The notes below the pieces were generated by a model that had not been told where the DNA came from, made no database searches, and worked only from the letters and a program-made list of their open reading frames with translations. This document shows, one piece after another, positions 35,413-47,114 of a DNA stretch of 64,000 bases. This DNA comes from Carposina sasakii (lineage: Eukaryota > Arthropoda > Insecta > Lepidoptera > Carposinidae). The number at the start of each line of letters is the position of its first letter. The first letter of the stretch is position 1. The position numbers were made by a program, and so were the translations under genes. The stretch lies in assembly GCA_014607495.2 (NCBI GenBank), contig CP053160.1, positions 8,990,001 through 9,054,000 on the forward strand, written 5' to 3'.

Positions 35413-35614
35413 GATGATGACCTAATCACGTTGTATTAGGTCCCGACTAGTATTGAAAAATACCTAATCCACATACCTATTCCAATATTTATGCCTCACC
35501 TGTAGTAGTAAGTAAGTTCCTTAGGTGGGTGAAAGATATTGTACCTACATATACTCGTAAATGTATATAAAATTTGTGTATGTGCTTCATGTGTAAAGCA
35601 GTGCGCTTATAGAA

Positions 35615-35715
35615 TACTTCTCATGCTGTGTGTGTGATTTCGGAACTAATTTCTTTTGTAGACTTTTACATAGATAAACAAAGCAACTAGCGCCATCGTT
35701 CAAAGGAATTCTACC
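35615..35715. repeat. Dispersed repeat KK
   Basis: TGATTTCGGAACTAATTTC, AACTAGCGCCATCGTTCAAAGGAA. Confidence 0.6.
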
Positions 35716-35937
35716 AATTTATAAAGGTGAAAGTTTGTATGTGTGTGAGTGTGTATGTTTGTTACTTCATCACGCAAAATCCTGAAATGTATGGAACAGC
35801 TGATTTTTTTCACTATATCGGAGTTGGCCCCATAGTGAAAGTTGTTTCTTTTTACTTGCCTAGTTTCGTGTCAAAGGCAAATCACTAATTTCGGAAAGAC
35901 CTTATATTAGCTTAGGTACGTATCAGAATAACACATT

Positions 35938-36003
35938 ATACTTTTTATCCCGGGTAAATATTTTATCCCGTAATTTCGACATTTTGTTTTTTTTGCTGTC
36001 CAT
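35938..36003 (-). repeat. Family A repeat fragment
   Basis: TTTTTATCCCGGGTAAATAT and TTCGACATTTTGTTTTTT match the 5' third of family A. Confidence 0.65.
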
Positions 36004-38830
36004 TATAAAATGCATTCTCAGCACTAAACTTTACATACTTACTAATTATGATTATAGCTACTTACACCTTTGATTCTCTCCCCTTTTTAGAAAATTCTCT
36101 CCAACGTTGAGCCATCTTCCTTTTGGAAACATATTTTTTAGTTTTATTTCCCATATTGAGTCCGAACTCAATCGAGTAATACTTACACCACAAGATAATA
36201 AAAAATGCCACTGCCGTGGGCGAAAGCGACATAGACCCTACGTCGTCGGCGCACAGCGCGGTACTGAGCGTCAGCGGGCACGAAGTTACTATTTAACGCT
36301 TTTCAGTAAGTATTAGAGTAGAATATCGCTTGCACGCTAAACAACTGATTGAGCTCAGAAGTAAAGGGCGTAAGTCTCAAAAAGATTTTTATTAATTGTG
36401 TGTTCAATTATGATTGTTTTTTAATTTTGGCTTAACAAAAGTTTACTATCATTATTATCTTGATATCCGAATTTATTTTAAACGCCTACCTCATGTAATA
36501 GCCGAAATAAAAGTAAAAATGACTAAAAAACATGTCGATTTCAAAAAACAAAACTATCGAGCGAAAATCATTAAATCATGTTTTTGGCTTTACATGACAT
36601 AGTTAAGGGTACTAAGAATATAGTGTAATAGTCTCACATTAAACAAACATGCACCCGTTTCAGCATATTTCATCAAAAAGATGCTAAATAAGGTCTGCCT
36701 CCTCTTAAGTGCTTACATGCGATTTTCCTTAAACGATTTAAATGACACAACCAATGTTATCCACGATCTTATTTGGTTTTGTCAGTGGAAAATAGTGAAT
36801 CAGCTTGATTATTACGGATATGGGGGAATCCAAACGAAACTATAGTAGTACATTGTGATACGTAGCTATTATATTATTTTCCCTCAGCCCCGATTTAGCG
36901 AGATGTCCACTGTTGATAAAGAGTTTCCAAAATGTAACCAATGTAATGTTTCCAAGAGTAACGAGAACTGCAGGAGCAGAATCACGAAAGACATCCTGAA
37001 GCCGCTTATTTAACATAGCAAGTGCTGAGGTAAATGTACAGTGACAAGTAGCTTATCGCTAGTTCTACAGGGAATCTTTTTACAAATTTATAGGAGATAG
37101 GGTTGGAGAGGTACGATAAGGGACAAGACTTTTTTTTAAATGCACAACATAGATATTTTATGGGTATTAAAACAGCTTTGTTAGTTTTTCCAGTTATCGC
37201 GGTCAGTTTACCTTCAAATTTAGCTAATTATTAGACTAACAAGTTCTCAAGCTAGTTGTAGTGTTTACGTTTTTAATCAAGTCCTAAGCAATAACTGCAA
37301 TTGATCACGGTCCACGCTTATTATTAACCGTTGTTGTAAACAGAGCTAGCTATAAATGTCTCTATAGGTAGGTACTACTAAATATTTTTTTAGAAAGAAT
37401 TTTTTTTTTTTATAATACGGAATATTTTTTTAAATAACTGCATTATGTAAGTTTTATCATAAAATAACTTGGACACAGTAAAATATAGTATAATCGTATA
37501 AAAAAGTAATAAGTTCCGGCTCTACTTAGATTATTTAGTGAGTACCTACCTTATACCTAGGTAAAAGGTAGTATAGGTAGATTGCCCTAAATAACGGAAG
37601 TATACATATAGAACGCGATTTTAAGAAAGCTAAAGTAAACACTGTCATAAGCTTCTCACAGAGTAAATAGATTTCTTCCAAAACAGCACCGCAAAAAGTG
37701 TAGATATCAAAAACAAAGCAGATGTAAAAAATTCAATATATTTACCAACCTTCCTCGCCAGCACCGTGTATGTATGTCGCAAATAACGTAACCCAACACG
37801 CTTGGAATACTCAAAAGGCTTTTCAACTGTTACATAAAAACACGTACGGCCAACTTCAACACAAATTCAAACTGAGTCTCCAAGCCTGAGGTAACCGGGT
37901 TCGCTCGAGGTCCCAATCTGTTATGCTGGTTAATAGCCTACTATAGTCCGCCGTTCACTATGTTTTCCCTTTCGATGTCGTCGGTGCTGCTCGTTTGTAT
38001 GCGGGTAGAGAAAGACAGGTAGTCTGGCTTTATGTTGTGGCACGGATGAGTAATCGCACGCATGGTTATTCCGCAGGTTGCATACCATGGCGCTCGGGTG
38101 ACGATGGCTTAACGATGGAATGTTTATGTCTGTTTTTTAATATTCCAATAAAAGTAACATAGGCAATAGGTTACAAAGTGACAGAGCATACTTATTGTGC
38201 TGTTTAAAATGCAGATCACTGTAATTCCTTTATTTTTATCACACTTAAAATAAGATCAAGTCAAACAAGCCAGATTTAGATTTAGTTTCTTCAGAAGCAA
38301 GTATATACTTAATATTTCCCACTTTCTTGTTCAAACAAATTCATTATCTAAGATAAAAATTCGAAATTGCTTTCCTTTTCAATTTTTCAAGGTAATACAT
38401 TAAAATTTCATTATAAACCTTCGTTATATTAGTTTACCTTTTGGACACCCTTACCTACGCCCATAGTCTACACCTTACTTTCAATTAAATCACTTTAAGG
38501 TCAAATGTCTGCCCTTCCCATGTAAATGGGTTTCGAGTTTTCTAAGAATTATGGTCATACGACAAATACAGAGCTGTCAATGAGTCAAGGCGGCACAGAC
38601 TCAACGTCGACGACTCTCTATTATGCACACAAAATATTGGTTATTTAATCAATATCTAAGCATTATAAGCTAATATTAGATAATACGAGTGAATAATACA
38701 TAGGAGAATAAACAATAATTTCATAATTACATACTTACCTATTATGTTGTATGCACATATCTGTCGCTTAATTATGACGTTGATAAGTTTTAATTGAAAA
38801 CTAGCCCTATTCCATTAGTGTTCCCTTACT
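36004..38830. other. No gene seen
   Basis: No coding signal, no repeat family clearly recognised. A slightly GC-richer patch at 36200-36290 and another at 37870-38110 stand out but give no supported frame. Confidence 0.45.
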
Positions 38831-39256
38831 TACTTATGCTGTCCTACTAACATTATAAACTTGAAAGTTTGTGAGATTATAATGAAGTTTACCAAATGTG
38901 TGTTACCAGTTACTCCGTCACTCAAAAATTTCCGTGCGGATTTTGATGAAATTTGGCGGCAGTTGTACCTTTTTATTTTATTATGTACCTACTAATTATT
39001 ATACGAGTAGCACTCCCGCATTAACCTATTTATACACAAGGGAAATAAGAACACAGGAACAGGCAGTATCTTTAATTAAATACCTAAGTATCGTAATTTA
39101 TCTCGCTAAGAGCCGATTTTTCCATTGGTCAGATAGCCCATCTGAAGTATAAAGTTTATGCTGTCTCCATCTAGATCAAGTTTTAGAGAAAGGCTTGATT
39201 GGAAAAATCAACCCTTAAATGATTCATTGAAGTCATTTGAAGTACATATCTGTAAG

Positions 39257-39427
39257 CAGCGCCGCCGGCCCGAAGTTAATTTTAGAATGGAGCGAGATCC
39301 AATTATGCCGCCTCTCCTGTTTGCTCCTTATAATATATAGCTACCTATATCTTTACCATTTAAGCGCCCTCTAGGATTTGGCGCCTGGAGCGACTGCTCC
39401 GTTCGCCGTATGGGCGGGCCGGCCCTG
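39257..39427. mobile_element. hAT-like MITE (family DD), 171 bp, 8-bp target duplication
   Basis: Ends CAGCGCCGCCGGCCCG and CGGGCCGGCCCTG; flanked by TCTGTAAG at 39249-39256 and 39428-39435. Same family as 44784-44949 and 57074-57242. Confidence 0.92.
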
Positions 39428-39693
39428 TCTGTAAGGTACTGGGAGTGTCTTTATAATGCCAAAAAAATATAATGGTAGGTATACCTATCCTCCCCTATCT
39501 ATTTTATTAACTCATCAAAATTTTAAATGGATATTCCAAATTCGTTTGACATATTAATGGCCAGTTATTTGCTGGATATAAGTAGGTATCAGTGGTAGGT
39601 AGGTGTTACTGATGCAGCCAGGAGTTGGGAAAGGTGGTGAAGTAAATAAAATCACTGAGAGCGTCTTGTTCTTGAGATTCTATATTCAATATA

Positions 39694-39953
39694 CAGGGTG
39701 TAACAGAAAGGGTATGTTAAGCGAAAAGCTATGTAAATAGCCCACTATAGAGATCCTATTTCCAAAATTTCAGACTCTAAATCACATGTTTATTTTTTAA
39801 GATTGTATGAACATTCCTGGCTTGTTTAGGAATTCTCCATACTATCTGGAAAAATAAACATGTGATTTCGAGCCTCAAATTTTGTGGGTAGGTTCCTTAT
39901 AGTGGGCTATTTACATAGCTTTTCGCTTAACATACCCTTTCTGTTACATCCTG
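39694..39953. mobile_element. Family F palindromic MITE, 260 bp
   Basis: Starts CAGGGTGTAACAGAAAGGG, ends CCCTTTCTGTTACATCCTG, TA-flanked. The whole element folds on itself around the centre. Confidence 0.93.
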
Positions 39954-40634
39954 TATATCTTAATTCGTATCAGCGCCATCTAGCATTAGGGTTTAGTACT
40001 AGTTCGCCTGGTCGCGAATACACACAATCAATACCTTAAGATGGATGATACAATAATACTTACCCTGAGTTAAAACTAGATGGCGCAGTAAATATTCTTA
40101 AATATAATTGTGTCTGTGACAGTAGGTGCTACCGCAGATTTTACCACTACATAATAGGTACCTATATTTACCTATGTCGATTAACCTGAACCAACTCTTA
40201 AATAATGTTAAATATGTCTTCAGAAACAGACGATGATAATTGAGTTCATCTTGTGTTTATTCATAGCAGAGAATTACTTTTTCATTTATCTTGACATCTA
40301 CATAAATAGGTACATAGATAGTGTTCCTGGCCACGGAGAGCCTACAGCCTCGCTAGCTAACTTAGCAGGGATAAAGGGGTAAGAATGCCCGAGTTCCTTA
40401 CAAATGACATGCACAAAATGAAATGCATCTGATGTATTCCAGTGACACCCGTATTAGCACAGTATATCTGATCTTGTCTTCATCAATTAATCAATTTAAG
40501 ATGCCAACATTACCTACTGTGAGAGTAAGCGGCAAGTGCGTGATTTTAAACGGGACAAGAAACTATTTAATGGGAACTCCATTTATTCTATAACATACAT
40601 AATATTCTCCACTTTTCCATGTGTCCGCTCTTTT

Positions 40635-40802
40635 ATTACCTAACTAGCAAAAGCAAAGCGAAAATTGTACAAAAATCGCTGATTGCTTGTCAAATTCGTA
40701 TTACGTAAAATGAATTTCAAAGGAACTTTGACATTTCAAGGCGAATATTGTATAATTTTCGCTATCGCTTTGCTTCGACTTTGCTATTGCAAATTAGGTA
40801 AT
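40635..40802. mobile_element. Inverted-repeat MITE upstream of PIGX
   Basis: Arms about 40635-40670 and 40750-40802 (ATTACCTAA..., GCAAAGCGAAAATTGTAC and its inverse) enclose an AT-rich centre. It lies about 690 bp upstream of the PIGX start codon. Confidence 0.8.
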
Positions 40803-41492
40803 CAGGGGGCGGGGATCGTGAATACACATTTTAGGCTGCAAAAGTAAATGACAACGTTAACCTGCCCAATAAATTAAAAAATGTAACTGTCAATGTCAAA
40901 TGTCAATCATATGTAGATTCGGCGGGAAAAGCTGGAAGGGTGCAGGTGTAATTTTCTTGTGAAAATCAAAAATTATTTGTAAATGGCTTGCATGTGTCCG
41001 TAAGGTGATGTTTTCTGGTAGATAAGTTATATTTTGATTACTTGTGGTGTGAATCTAGTGCGTGTGCATGGTTTTATACGCAGGTAAGCCGAGTAAAACT
41101 TTAGCCGGATTACGATCTCTTCATGGACGCATGTAAGTTGTTTCTGCAATAATTTTTCATTTTGACTAACTTTACACTTGTTCTTGAGGATTTTCCCGAC
41201 GTTTCCATTCATCATCATTGTCATTCATCATAAATTCAGAATACATTTTACTAAACAATGATTAGGCTGTATGGGCTTAGTTCCCCTTGCCTTTCCTTCG
41301 GGATAAACTTAAAAAAAAAAACAATCATATGTTTTGTTTATGTACGAATTTCGATTTTATTTGAGAATTTTATGTGCTGTTAGCATTTCTTCCTAATTGA
41401 AGATTCTGTAAAAAGGATATTTGAAATATTATTTGTTACTTTCTAAGTTATTTATTATCTATATGATAAAACTGTACTAATTTATTTTCCAA

Positions 41493-41632
41493 ATGGAGTT
41501 CGCTATAGCGTTTTGTCCAATATTATTTTCATTTATTTTTCTATGTATTACCAGTGGTTATTCTGATCCAGATCATATTTGTGATTATAAAATTAAATTA
41601 GAGCAAGAACTTTATGGAGAAGGATTTCATAG
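41493..41632 (+). CDS. PIGX: PIGX exon 1
   Basis: Signal peptide and first luminal residues; ends CATAG|GTAAGT with two bases carried over. Confidence 0.9.
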
Positions 41633-44600
41633 GTAAGTTTAAAATAAGTACTTATTTTATAATGTTAAGCACCTACCTCATTTACTTATATTAATCCTTC
41701 CTTGAGACGTTAACTATATTGTACCTACTTGTATTCTTTGTTATAATAATAAACTCAATTACCAGACATTTCAAAATATAGTTGGATGTACAAAGTGTCT
41801 CAAAGAAAACCATAAAAACTAAACTTTTTTATACGAATTTCAGAAATATAACCTACAGTCTTGACTTTGATTTTGGTAACAACTACAAATGGATATTTAA
41901 GAACTGCAGGGTTGGACTGGACCAGTATCTGCCAGAAGGGGTGTATGTCAACCCTGATGAACTGCAAGAATTGAAGAGGGTGCATAAGGTAAGATTTTTA
42001 CTGGTGCCTAACATCTCAAATTAACTTGATATATACCACCATTTGCTATCAATTTTGGTAAATCTTATACTACTTTTGAGAATTTCACCATCCATCAAAA
42101 TTAACAATAAAATTTACTTCAAATTTAGATAAACTCACATAATGTGGCCCACATTTTGCCAATGCAACTTGGTAGAAAGGACACTAATTAATAGGTAATA
42201 TACAGTGTGTATGTAGTGGAATACAGACCTACCATAGAAATACTAAGTACCTAGGTACTTCTGCTTCATCAGAAACAATCATTCAGTAACTAGTTTATTA
42301 TTTTTAAGGTTTTATAAATTTTTTATTTCATTTCAATTTGTAGTGATTCCCCTTTAAAGACTACCAAAGAATCTGCCACTGTTGAACCAAATAAACTGAA
42401 TTTCTCTATTTTCAGGTGATAGCGATACCAAAGAACAGAATAAATGTGGAGCTCCCAGCGAGAGAGTCAACACCAAACAACATTTACCTGTTGTCTAACA
42501 TAGTGAATGCGGCTGCGTTCATGTGGATGCCGCTGCATGCAAGATACCATCATGCTAAAGCTGGGGGAGGGTAAGTTGTAATACAGATTTGTACGGGTAA
42601 CAGAAGGGGTTGACTATAGTGGGTTATATTCCTATGCTTTATGCACATAATTATAGGTACTTACTACATTCCATGTTCCATGGAGGTTTACACTATTCCG
42701 AGCGTACTGTACTAACTTTGACACCAGCGCCTTATGGGCGAATCACACACAAAAGCAGTACAACGCCCTACATATACAATATAATAACGTGTTCCAGGTG
42801 TTGGTGGGGCTACCTCGGTTTTGTAGTGCATCAGCAGGCCTATTGGCTATCTTTTTTGGCAGTTCTAGTGATCATCACTCAATGGAAACTCAACAACTGG
42901 AAGTGGCATAATGCCTTATCTGAAAAAATTTTGGCAACACACACACATACATGTCACTTCCAGTTCAATAAGTTTCAATGAGTGATCATGACTATGAACT
43001 GTCAAAAAAGATAGCCAATACGGGAGCAGGGATGTTTGCCGACGCTCGGATGGACTGTTTCTACACAGTGATGCGGAAAAGGTGCACATCTCTGGTGCGC
43101 CGGGTCCGGGCTAGCCCCAACAGCATCCTCAATATGTTTGACATAAGGTTTGACTGTGACTATGACTTACTACATTGCAAATACCATTATCATTTATTTG
43201 GATTTCTATTAGAGAATCTTTAAACTTTATTGTAACACAAGAAAATAGAAATGAGTCTGTCTATTATATATTTAATTAATAGATATTTATGTATATTTTA
43301 TTAATTATATTGATTACATTAGGGTATCTATTTGTTAAATTCAAATTTTGTTAGACATATATTCTGTGTACACGCATATCTACCTTTTATATTTAATTAT
43401 GATTTTCCCAGATGGTTTGCTGGAAGAAATCTCTTTCAGAGATAAGCACGCCTTTGTACATTTTCTTTCATAATTTCTGTCTGTATGTAATTGTATGTGT
43501 ACAATAAAGAATAAGTATAAGTATAAAATTCTGACATATATACAATAAATATGCATCACTAGCGACCGCCCACGACTTCGCCCGCGTTAGCACCCGGGCG
43601 GGTTGCTATATAGCCTATAGCCTTCCTCGGTGAATGGGCTATCTAACACTGAAAGAACTTTTCAAATTGGATCAGTAGTTCCTGAGATTAGCGCGTTCAA
43701 ACTAACAAACAAGCTCTTCAGCTTTATATTAGTATATATATATGTATAGATTAACAAAGACTGATTTGCTTGGCTTGCTGGAAGAGATCTCTTAGGTGTG
43801 TGCAGTTAAAAATAAGAAATATATATAAAGGCAGTTTTATTAACTTTGAACTTCAAAGCTTTTTATAGATGTTTAGTTTTACCCATTTCATCATCAGCCT
43901 ATTGCAGTCCACTGCTGGACGTAGGCCTCCCCCACATGGCTCGATCTCCCGTTTTTGCCATCCAATCACTACCAGCCGCCATCTTTAAGTCATCGCTCCA
44001 TCTGGCCGGAGGGCGTCCAACGCTACGCTTGCCGAGGCGCGGTCTCCATTTGAGAAGCCGCTTACTGCACTGTCCATTGGTTTACTCACTTACCAGGCTC
44101 TATTTAATATAGCCATTAGGTGTCCCACTGCTGCTGCACATCTCTCCATTTTAATTATGTAACACAAAATCTTTCCTGTCTTATCACTTCTTTCCAGGAA
44201 TGCCCTAAACGAATTAAAACCGCCGCAAGTATACATAAACTGCCCTGACGACCGGCTGGATATCTGTCACGGAGACTCCGCGCCGCCCGGCAGGTTCCTC
44301 TGCAATGAGGATTACCAGCAGAGGTGCAACTGGAAGGAGGTGCCTTACATACTGGTATGTAGAAGTACACAAATAAATGATGATGATGATGATCTCCGAC
44401 CGTATTTCGGCCAAGGCGACCAATCTCTACGGAGATTGGCCAGGTACGCAGGAGATATTATAGTGCACAAGTGTGTGCGCAAACACAGATGCACTCTCTA
44501 TTCCCTTACTCTCATAGGCCGATGGGACGGAAAGCCGACAAGACCGGAGAGAGATCAGGCTAAGTGAAAATTTTGCAACATTAAAATCTGCACATGAAAT

Positions 44601-45922
44601 AAATTCATTGGTACAGCGGTGGTAGCCCAGTGGTTAAGACGTGCACCTTCCAATCGGGAGGCGTAAGTTCGATCCCAGTCACACAAACAAATATCATAGC
44701 AATAGAGAAACATAGAAACCTTAGGTAGAAATGGAGACAGTGGAAAACATTTAAAAACAATACAAAAGAACTATGCACACTATCAGCGCCGGCCCGCCCA
44801 TACGGCGAACGGAGCAGTTGCTCCAGGCGCCAAATCCTAGAGGGCGCCTAAGTCCGGTGTCTGGGAATATGATTTTAGAAGTTATCGATATTCTATTACT
44901 TCTTAAATGGATCTCGCTCCATTCTAAAATTTACTTCGGACCGGTGCTGCTATCAGTTATCGCGTATGTGTAGCTTTCCAAAAGGTTCCTTTTCAGCTGG
45001 ATGCTGCTAAGACTACTATACAGGGTGTTTGTGACAGACAGGCAAATATTGGTACCATGACTTCAGATCATGATTCTGACGTGGACAACACTATAAATCT
45101 CGCAGGAAAATTCCAAAATTTTCTGACATTTTTTTTTCACATTATCAGGAAAAAATAGTTTAGTTCGTTTAATTAGGACTTAGGTAATAACTTTAAAACT
45201 AAATTTTAGCCAATACTTACTTTTAAAAAAGAAGTTACCCTAAAAACGTTCAAATAACTGATCAACCCTAATGGAGAATCACACAAGTGATCCAAAAAAC
45301 AGCAATGTGTCGCACAATAACCAATAAGCCCATTTAATTAGTCACAGGATCACCCGATACAATTGGCGCGGAGAGCAATGATTACTGATAATCAAATCAA
45401 AAATACATCTCGGTAGCTAAGTGGTAAGAGCGCTGGCACGGAATGCAGAGGTCGTGGGTTCGAGTCCCACTCGGATGAAGAATTTTTTCCATTTTTTTAT
45501 AAATAATTTTATATAAATACATTTCCTGCAAGTAATAACACTGTCGTATAACTCAACACAATGGTACTTGTTCAGCATTTCAGTATTTGCCTGGCTGTCA
45601 CCTACACCCTGTACACATATAGGTATATCACTCTAGTGCAGTCCACTCAATCTCCCATCTTCGGCATCCAGTAACTACCAGCCATCCTTTTAAAGTCTCC
45701 ATCTGGCCAAAAGACTTAATTATTAAAAAATAATCTTATTTTTTACAGATAGACAAAGGTCTAGACTGGGAAGTGCCAGTAGGCAACATGGATCACTATT
45801 ACCTGGTGGCAACCATCACATTCATAGTGGTAGCAGCTGGTTCCTTCTACCTACTCAACACGCTCCACGTGCATAAAGTCTCTGAAGAGAGAAGGAGACA
45901 AATGATGAAGAAGCACCAATGA
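41493..45922 (+). CDS. PIGX: GPI mannosyltransferase I stabilising subunit PIG-X
   Basis: PIG-X is an ER type I membrane protein that stabilises the catalytic PIG-M and so supports the first mannose transfer in GPI-anchor synthesis. Five exons: 41493-41632, 41844-41988, 42416-42570, 44198-44354, 45749-45922. Phases are 2/1, 0/0, 2/1, 0/0 and the product is 256 residues (human PIG-X is of similar size). A signal peptide spans about 1-21. The luminal domain has the family motif RVGLDQYLPEGVYVNPDEL (about 69-87), then LLSNIVNAAAFMWMPLHARY, a cysteine-rich tail, one transmembrane helix at about 216-236 and a short basic cytosolic end (EERRRQMMKKHQ). Introns 3 and 4 hold retrotransposon and MITE debris. 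The first in-frame ATG follows a stop-rich stretch, so the start is reasonably fixed. Confidence 0.93.
41844..41988 (+). CDS. PIGX: PIGX exon 2
   Basis: Acceptor AATTTCAG, donor GTAAGA. Encodes the family-specific GLDQYLPEGVYVNP stretch. Confidence 0.95.
42416..42570 (+). CDS. PIGX: PIGX exon 3
   Basis: Acceptor TATTTTCAG, donor GTAAGT. Encodes the MPLHARYHHA segment conserved in PIG-X/PBN1-type proteins. Confidence 0.92.
43010..43180 (+). mobile_element. Probable LINE reverse transcriptase remnant in PIGX intron 3
   Basis: Frame reading CFYTVMRKRCTSLVRRVRAS then PNSILNMFDIRFDC resembles the C-terminal part of CR1/jockey-type reverse transcriptases (C-...-R-x-S-x-N-x-x-L). Assigned from pattern only. 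Confidence 0.5.
43560..43752 (+). repeat. Family I dispersed repeat in PIGX intron 3
   Basis: GCCCACGACTTCGCCCGCG, GAATGGGCTATCTAACACTG, TTAGCGCGTTCAAAC, TTAGTATATATATATGTATAG tail. Confidence 0.85.
43889..44085 (-). mobile_element. LINE fragment: RT C-terminus and 3' tail (PIGX intron 3)
   Basis: Minus strand translates to KRSVGRPPARWSDDLKMAAG, then DWMAKTGDRAMWGRPTSS and a stop, the standard end of an insect non-LTR ORF, followed by a (GATGAT)n tail. The last about 45 bp equal the tail of family B. Confidence 0.88.
44198..44354 (+). CDS. PIGX: PIGX exon 4
   Basis: Acceptor CTTTCCAG, donor GTATGT. Encodes a luminal stretch with four cysteines (NCPDDRLDIC and CNEDYQQRC). Confidence 0.9.
44618..44700 (+). 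repeat. tRNA-derived SINE head in PIGX intron 4
   Basis: GGTAGCCCAGTGGTTAAGACG (A box), CCTTCCAATCGGGAGGC (anticodon arm) and AAGTTCGATCCCAG (B box). Lacks a proper acceptor stem; no target duplication identified. Confidence 0.7.
44784..44949. mobile_element. hAT-like MITE (family DD), 166 bp
   Basis: CAGCGCCGGCCCG to CGGACCGGTGCTG. The flanks share CTATCAG (44780-44786 and 44950-44956), which overlaps the left terminus, so the duplication is altered. Confidence 0.8.
45021..45611. mobile_element. Family E TIR element split by a SINE (PIGX intron 4)
   Basis: Ends CAGGGTGTTTGTGACAG and CTGTCACCTACACCCTG, TA-flanked. Interrupted at AAATACAT by the H element. Confidence 0.9.
45409..45524 (+). 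mobile_element. Family H tRNA-derived SINE nested in E, 8-bp duplication
   Basis: 116 bp flanked by AAATACAT at 45401-45408 and 45525-45532. Head: TAGCTAAGTGGTAAGAGCGC and GTGGGTTCGAGTCCCAC (a perfect T arm). Removing it restores the E sequence. Confidence 0.92.
45632..45712 (-). mobile_element. LINE fragment (same family as 43889-44085)
   Basis: CCCATCTTCGGCATCCAGTA, CTCCATCTGGCC; minus-strand reading matches the AGS-W-M-x-K-x-GD part of the LINE C-terminus. Ends just before PIGX exon 5. Confidence 0.65.
45749..45922 (+). CDS. PIGX: PIGX exon 5
   Basis: Acceptor TTTTTACAG. Encodes the single transmembrane helix and basic tail, then TGA. Confidence 0.92.
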   Translation: MDKGLDWEVPVGNMDHYYLVATITFIVVAAGSFYLLNTLHVHKVSEERRRQMMKKHQ

Positions 45923-46074
45923 TAGAGGGAGATAATGACAGGAAAGATTTTGCGTTACATATTTGATTTAGGCTTTAAAATGCTAACGCCTTTTCCTGCC
46001 GATGTCTAGTCATAAAGGTACACATTCCAATATTTATTAGATCATTTATTAGGTACCTACAATATGTTTGTTAA

Positions 46075-46080
46075 AATAAA
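46075..46080 (+). terminator. PIGX: Poly(A) signal of PIGX
   Basis: AATAAA 153 bp after the PIGX stop codon. Confidence 0.6.
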
Positions 46081-46379
46081 TTTTATAAGTGTAAGTATTT
46101 CTCTTTTATTTTTAATAGCCTGTGGTGTACTTTTCTGTTAGTATCATAGCGACATCTATTATAAAAACCTCGTACTTTTTAAAAAAAAGAACAGCGCCCT
46201 CTGCTTTCACATTTTAGAAGCTACCTTAGATGTATGGTGTGGGTGATATTCTGGTATATATCTGTGCGAGCGGAATGCGCGTTTTACTCGAATATACCTT
46301 CAGTTCAGACATACAGATGGCGCCACTGACAGCATAAGTTATTATTTGTGATCCTACTAGAATCCGTTTCTTAGAATTA

Positions 46380-46490
46380 CTTCTATGTTTGATTTCGGAA
46401 ATAACATTTCTTGTATGCAGTAACACAGATGATGTAGTCATACACATAGACACTGGCGCCATCATTCAAAGGAACTATTTGGTTAAAACG
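46380..46490. repeat. Dispersed repeat KK
   Basis: TGATTTCGGAAATAACATTT, CATACACATAGACACTGGCG. Confidence 0.65.
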
Positions 46491-47114
46491 CAAGTACTTA
46501 TAAGCAAAGACGTTATAAGTCAGCCTGCTGAGCTTGCTTTTATTCCCAATTATAATTAAAATAAAATGTAGGTACAACATAAAATTATGATAAATACATA
46601 GAATGTAAGTAGGTAGTCAAGCACCTACATTACCTACATTCGCGTGCAATACTATATACCTAAATACCTTTTCATCTCTACATCCAAAATAATAAATAAC
46701 ATTAATATCCAACGAGAACAAAGACATACCAGACAGCCATTAATAAAGCTGAAATCACAAAATCAAAGGAATTTAATAAAGCACGGGGGAAGCCGCTTCA
46801 TTAGTTTTGAATGCACAACATATGTATTGGTGCATTCGGGTCCTTTTGTTATGCACGCGCGGTGCATTCCACCGGATTGTTTGTTTGTCTGTTCGTCTGT
46901 CAGACCGCAAAGCGTAGACAGGGTGTGACAGAACCAGGCCCCATGCTGTTTATTGCTCGGAGCGATTATACTGTTGTCAGACACGACACTCTTAAGAAGA
47001 GAGTAGGTAAAACTAAGATTACATTACGCTGCTGCAGCAGCTGCACCTATGTCAATTAGTTTGGAACAATATGGACTATGCAATTAAATTGCATATTACA
47101 TTTTTTTATTACTA

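Noticed and set aside
45409..45480. Possible tRNA gene with a perfect T arm
   Set aside because: Inserted in an E element with an 8-bp duplication; the acceptor stem is poorly paired.
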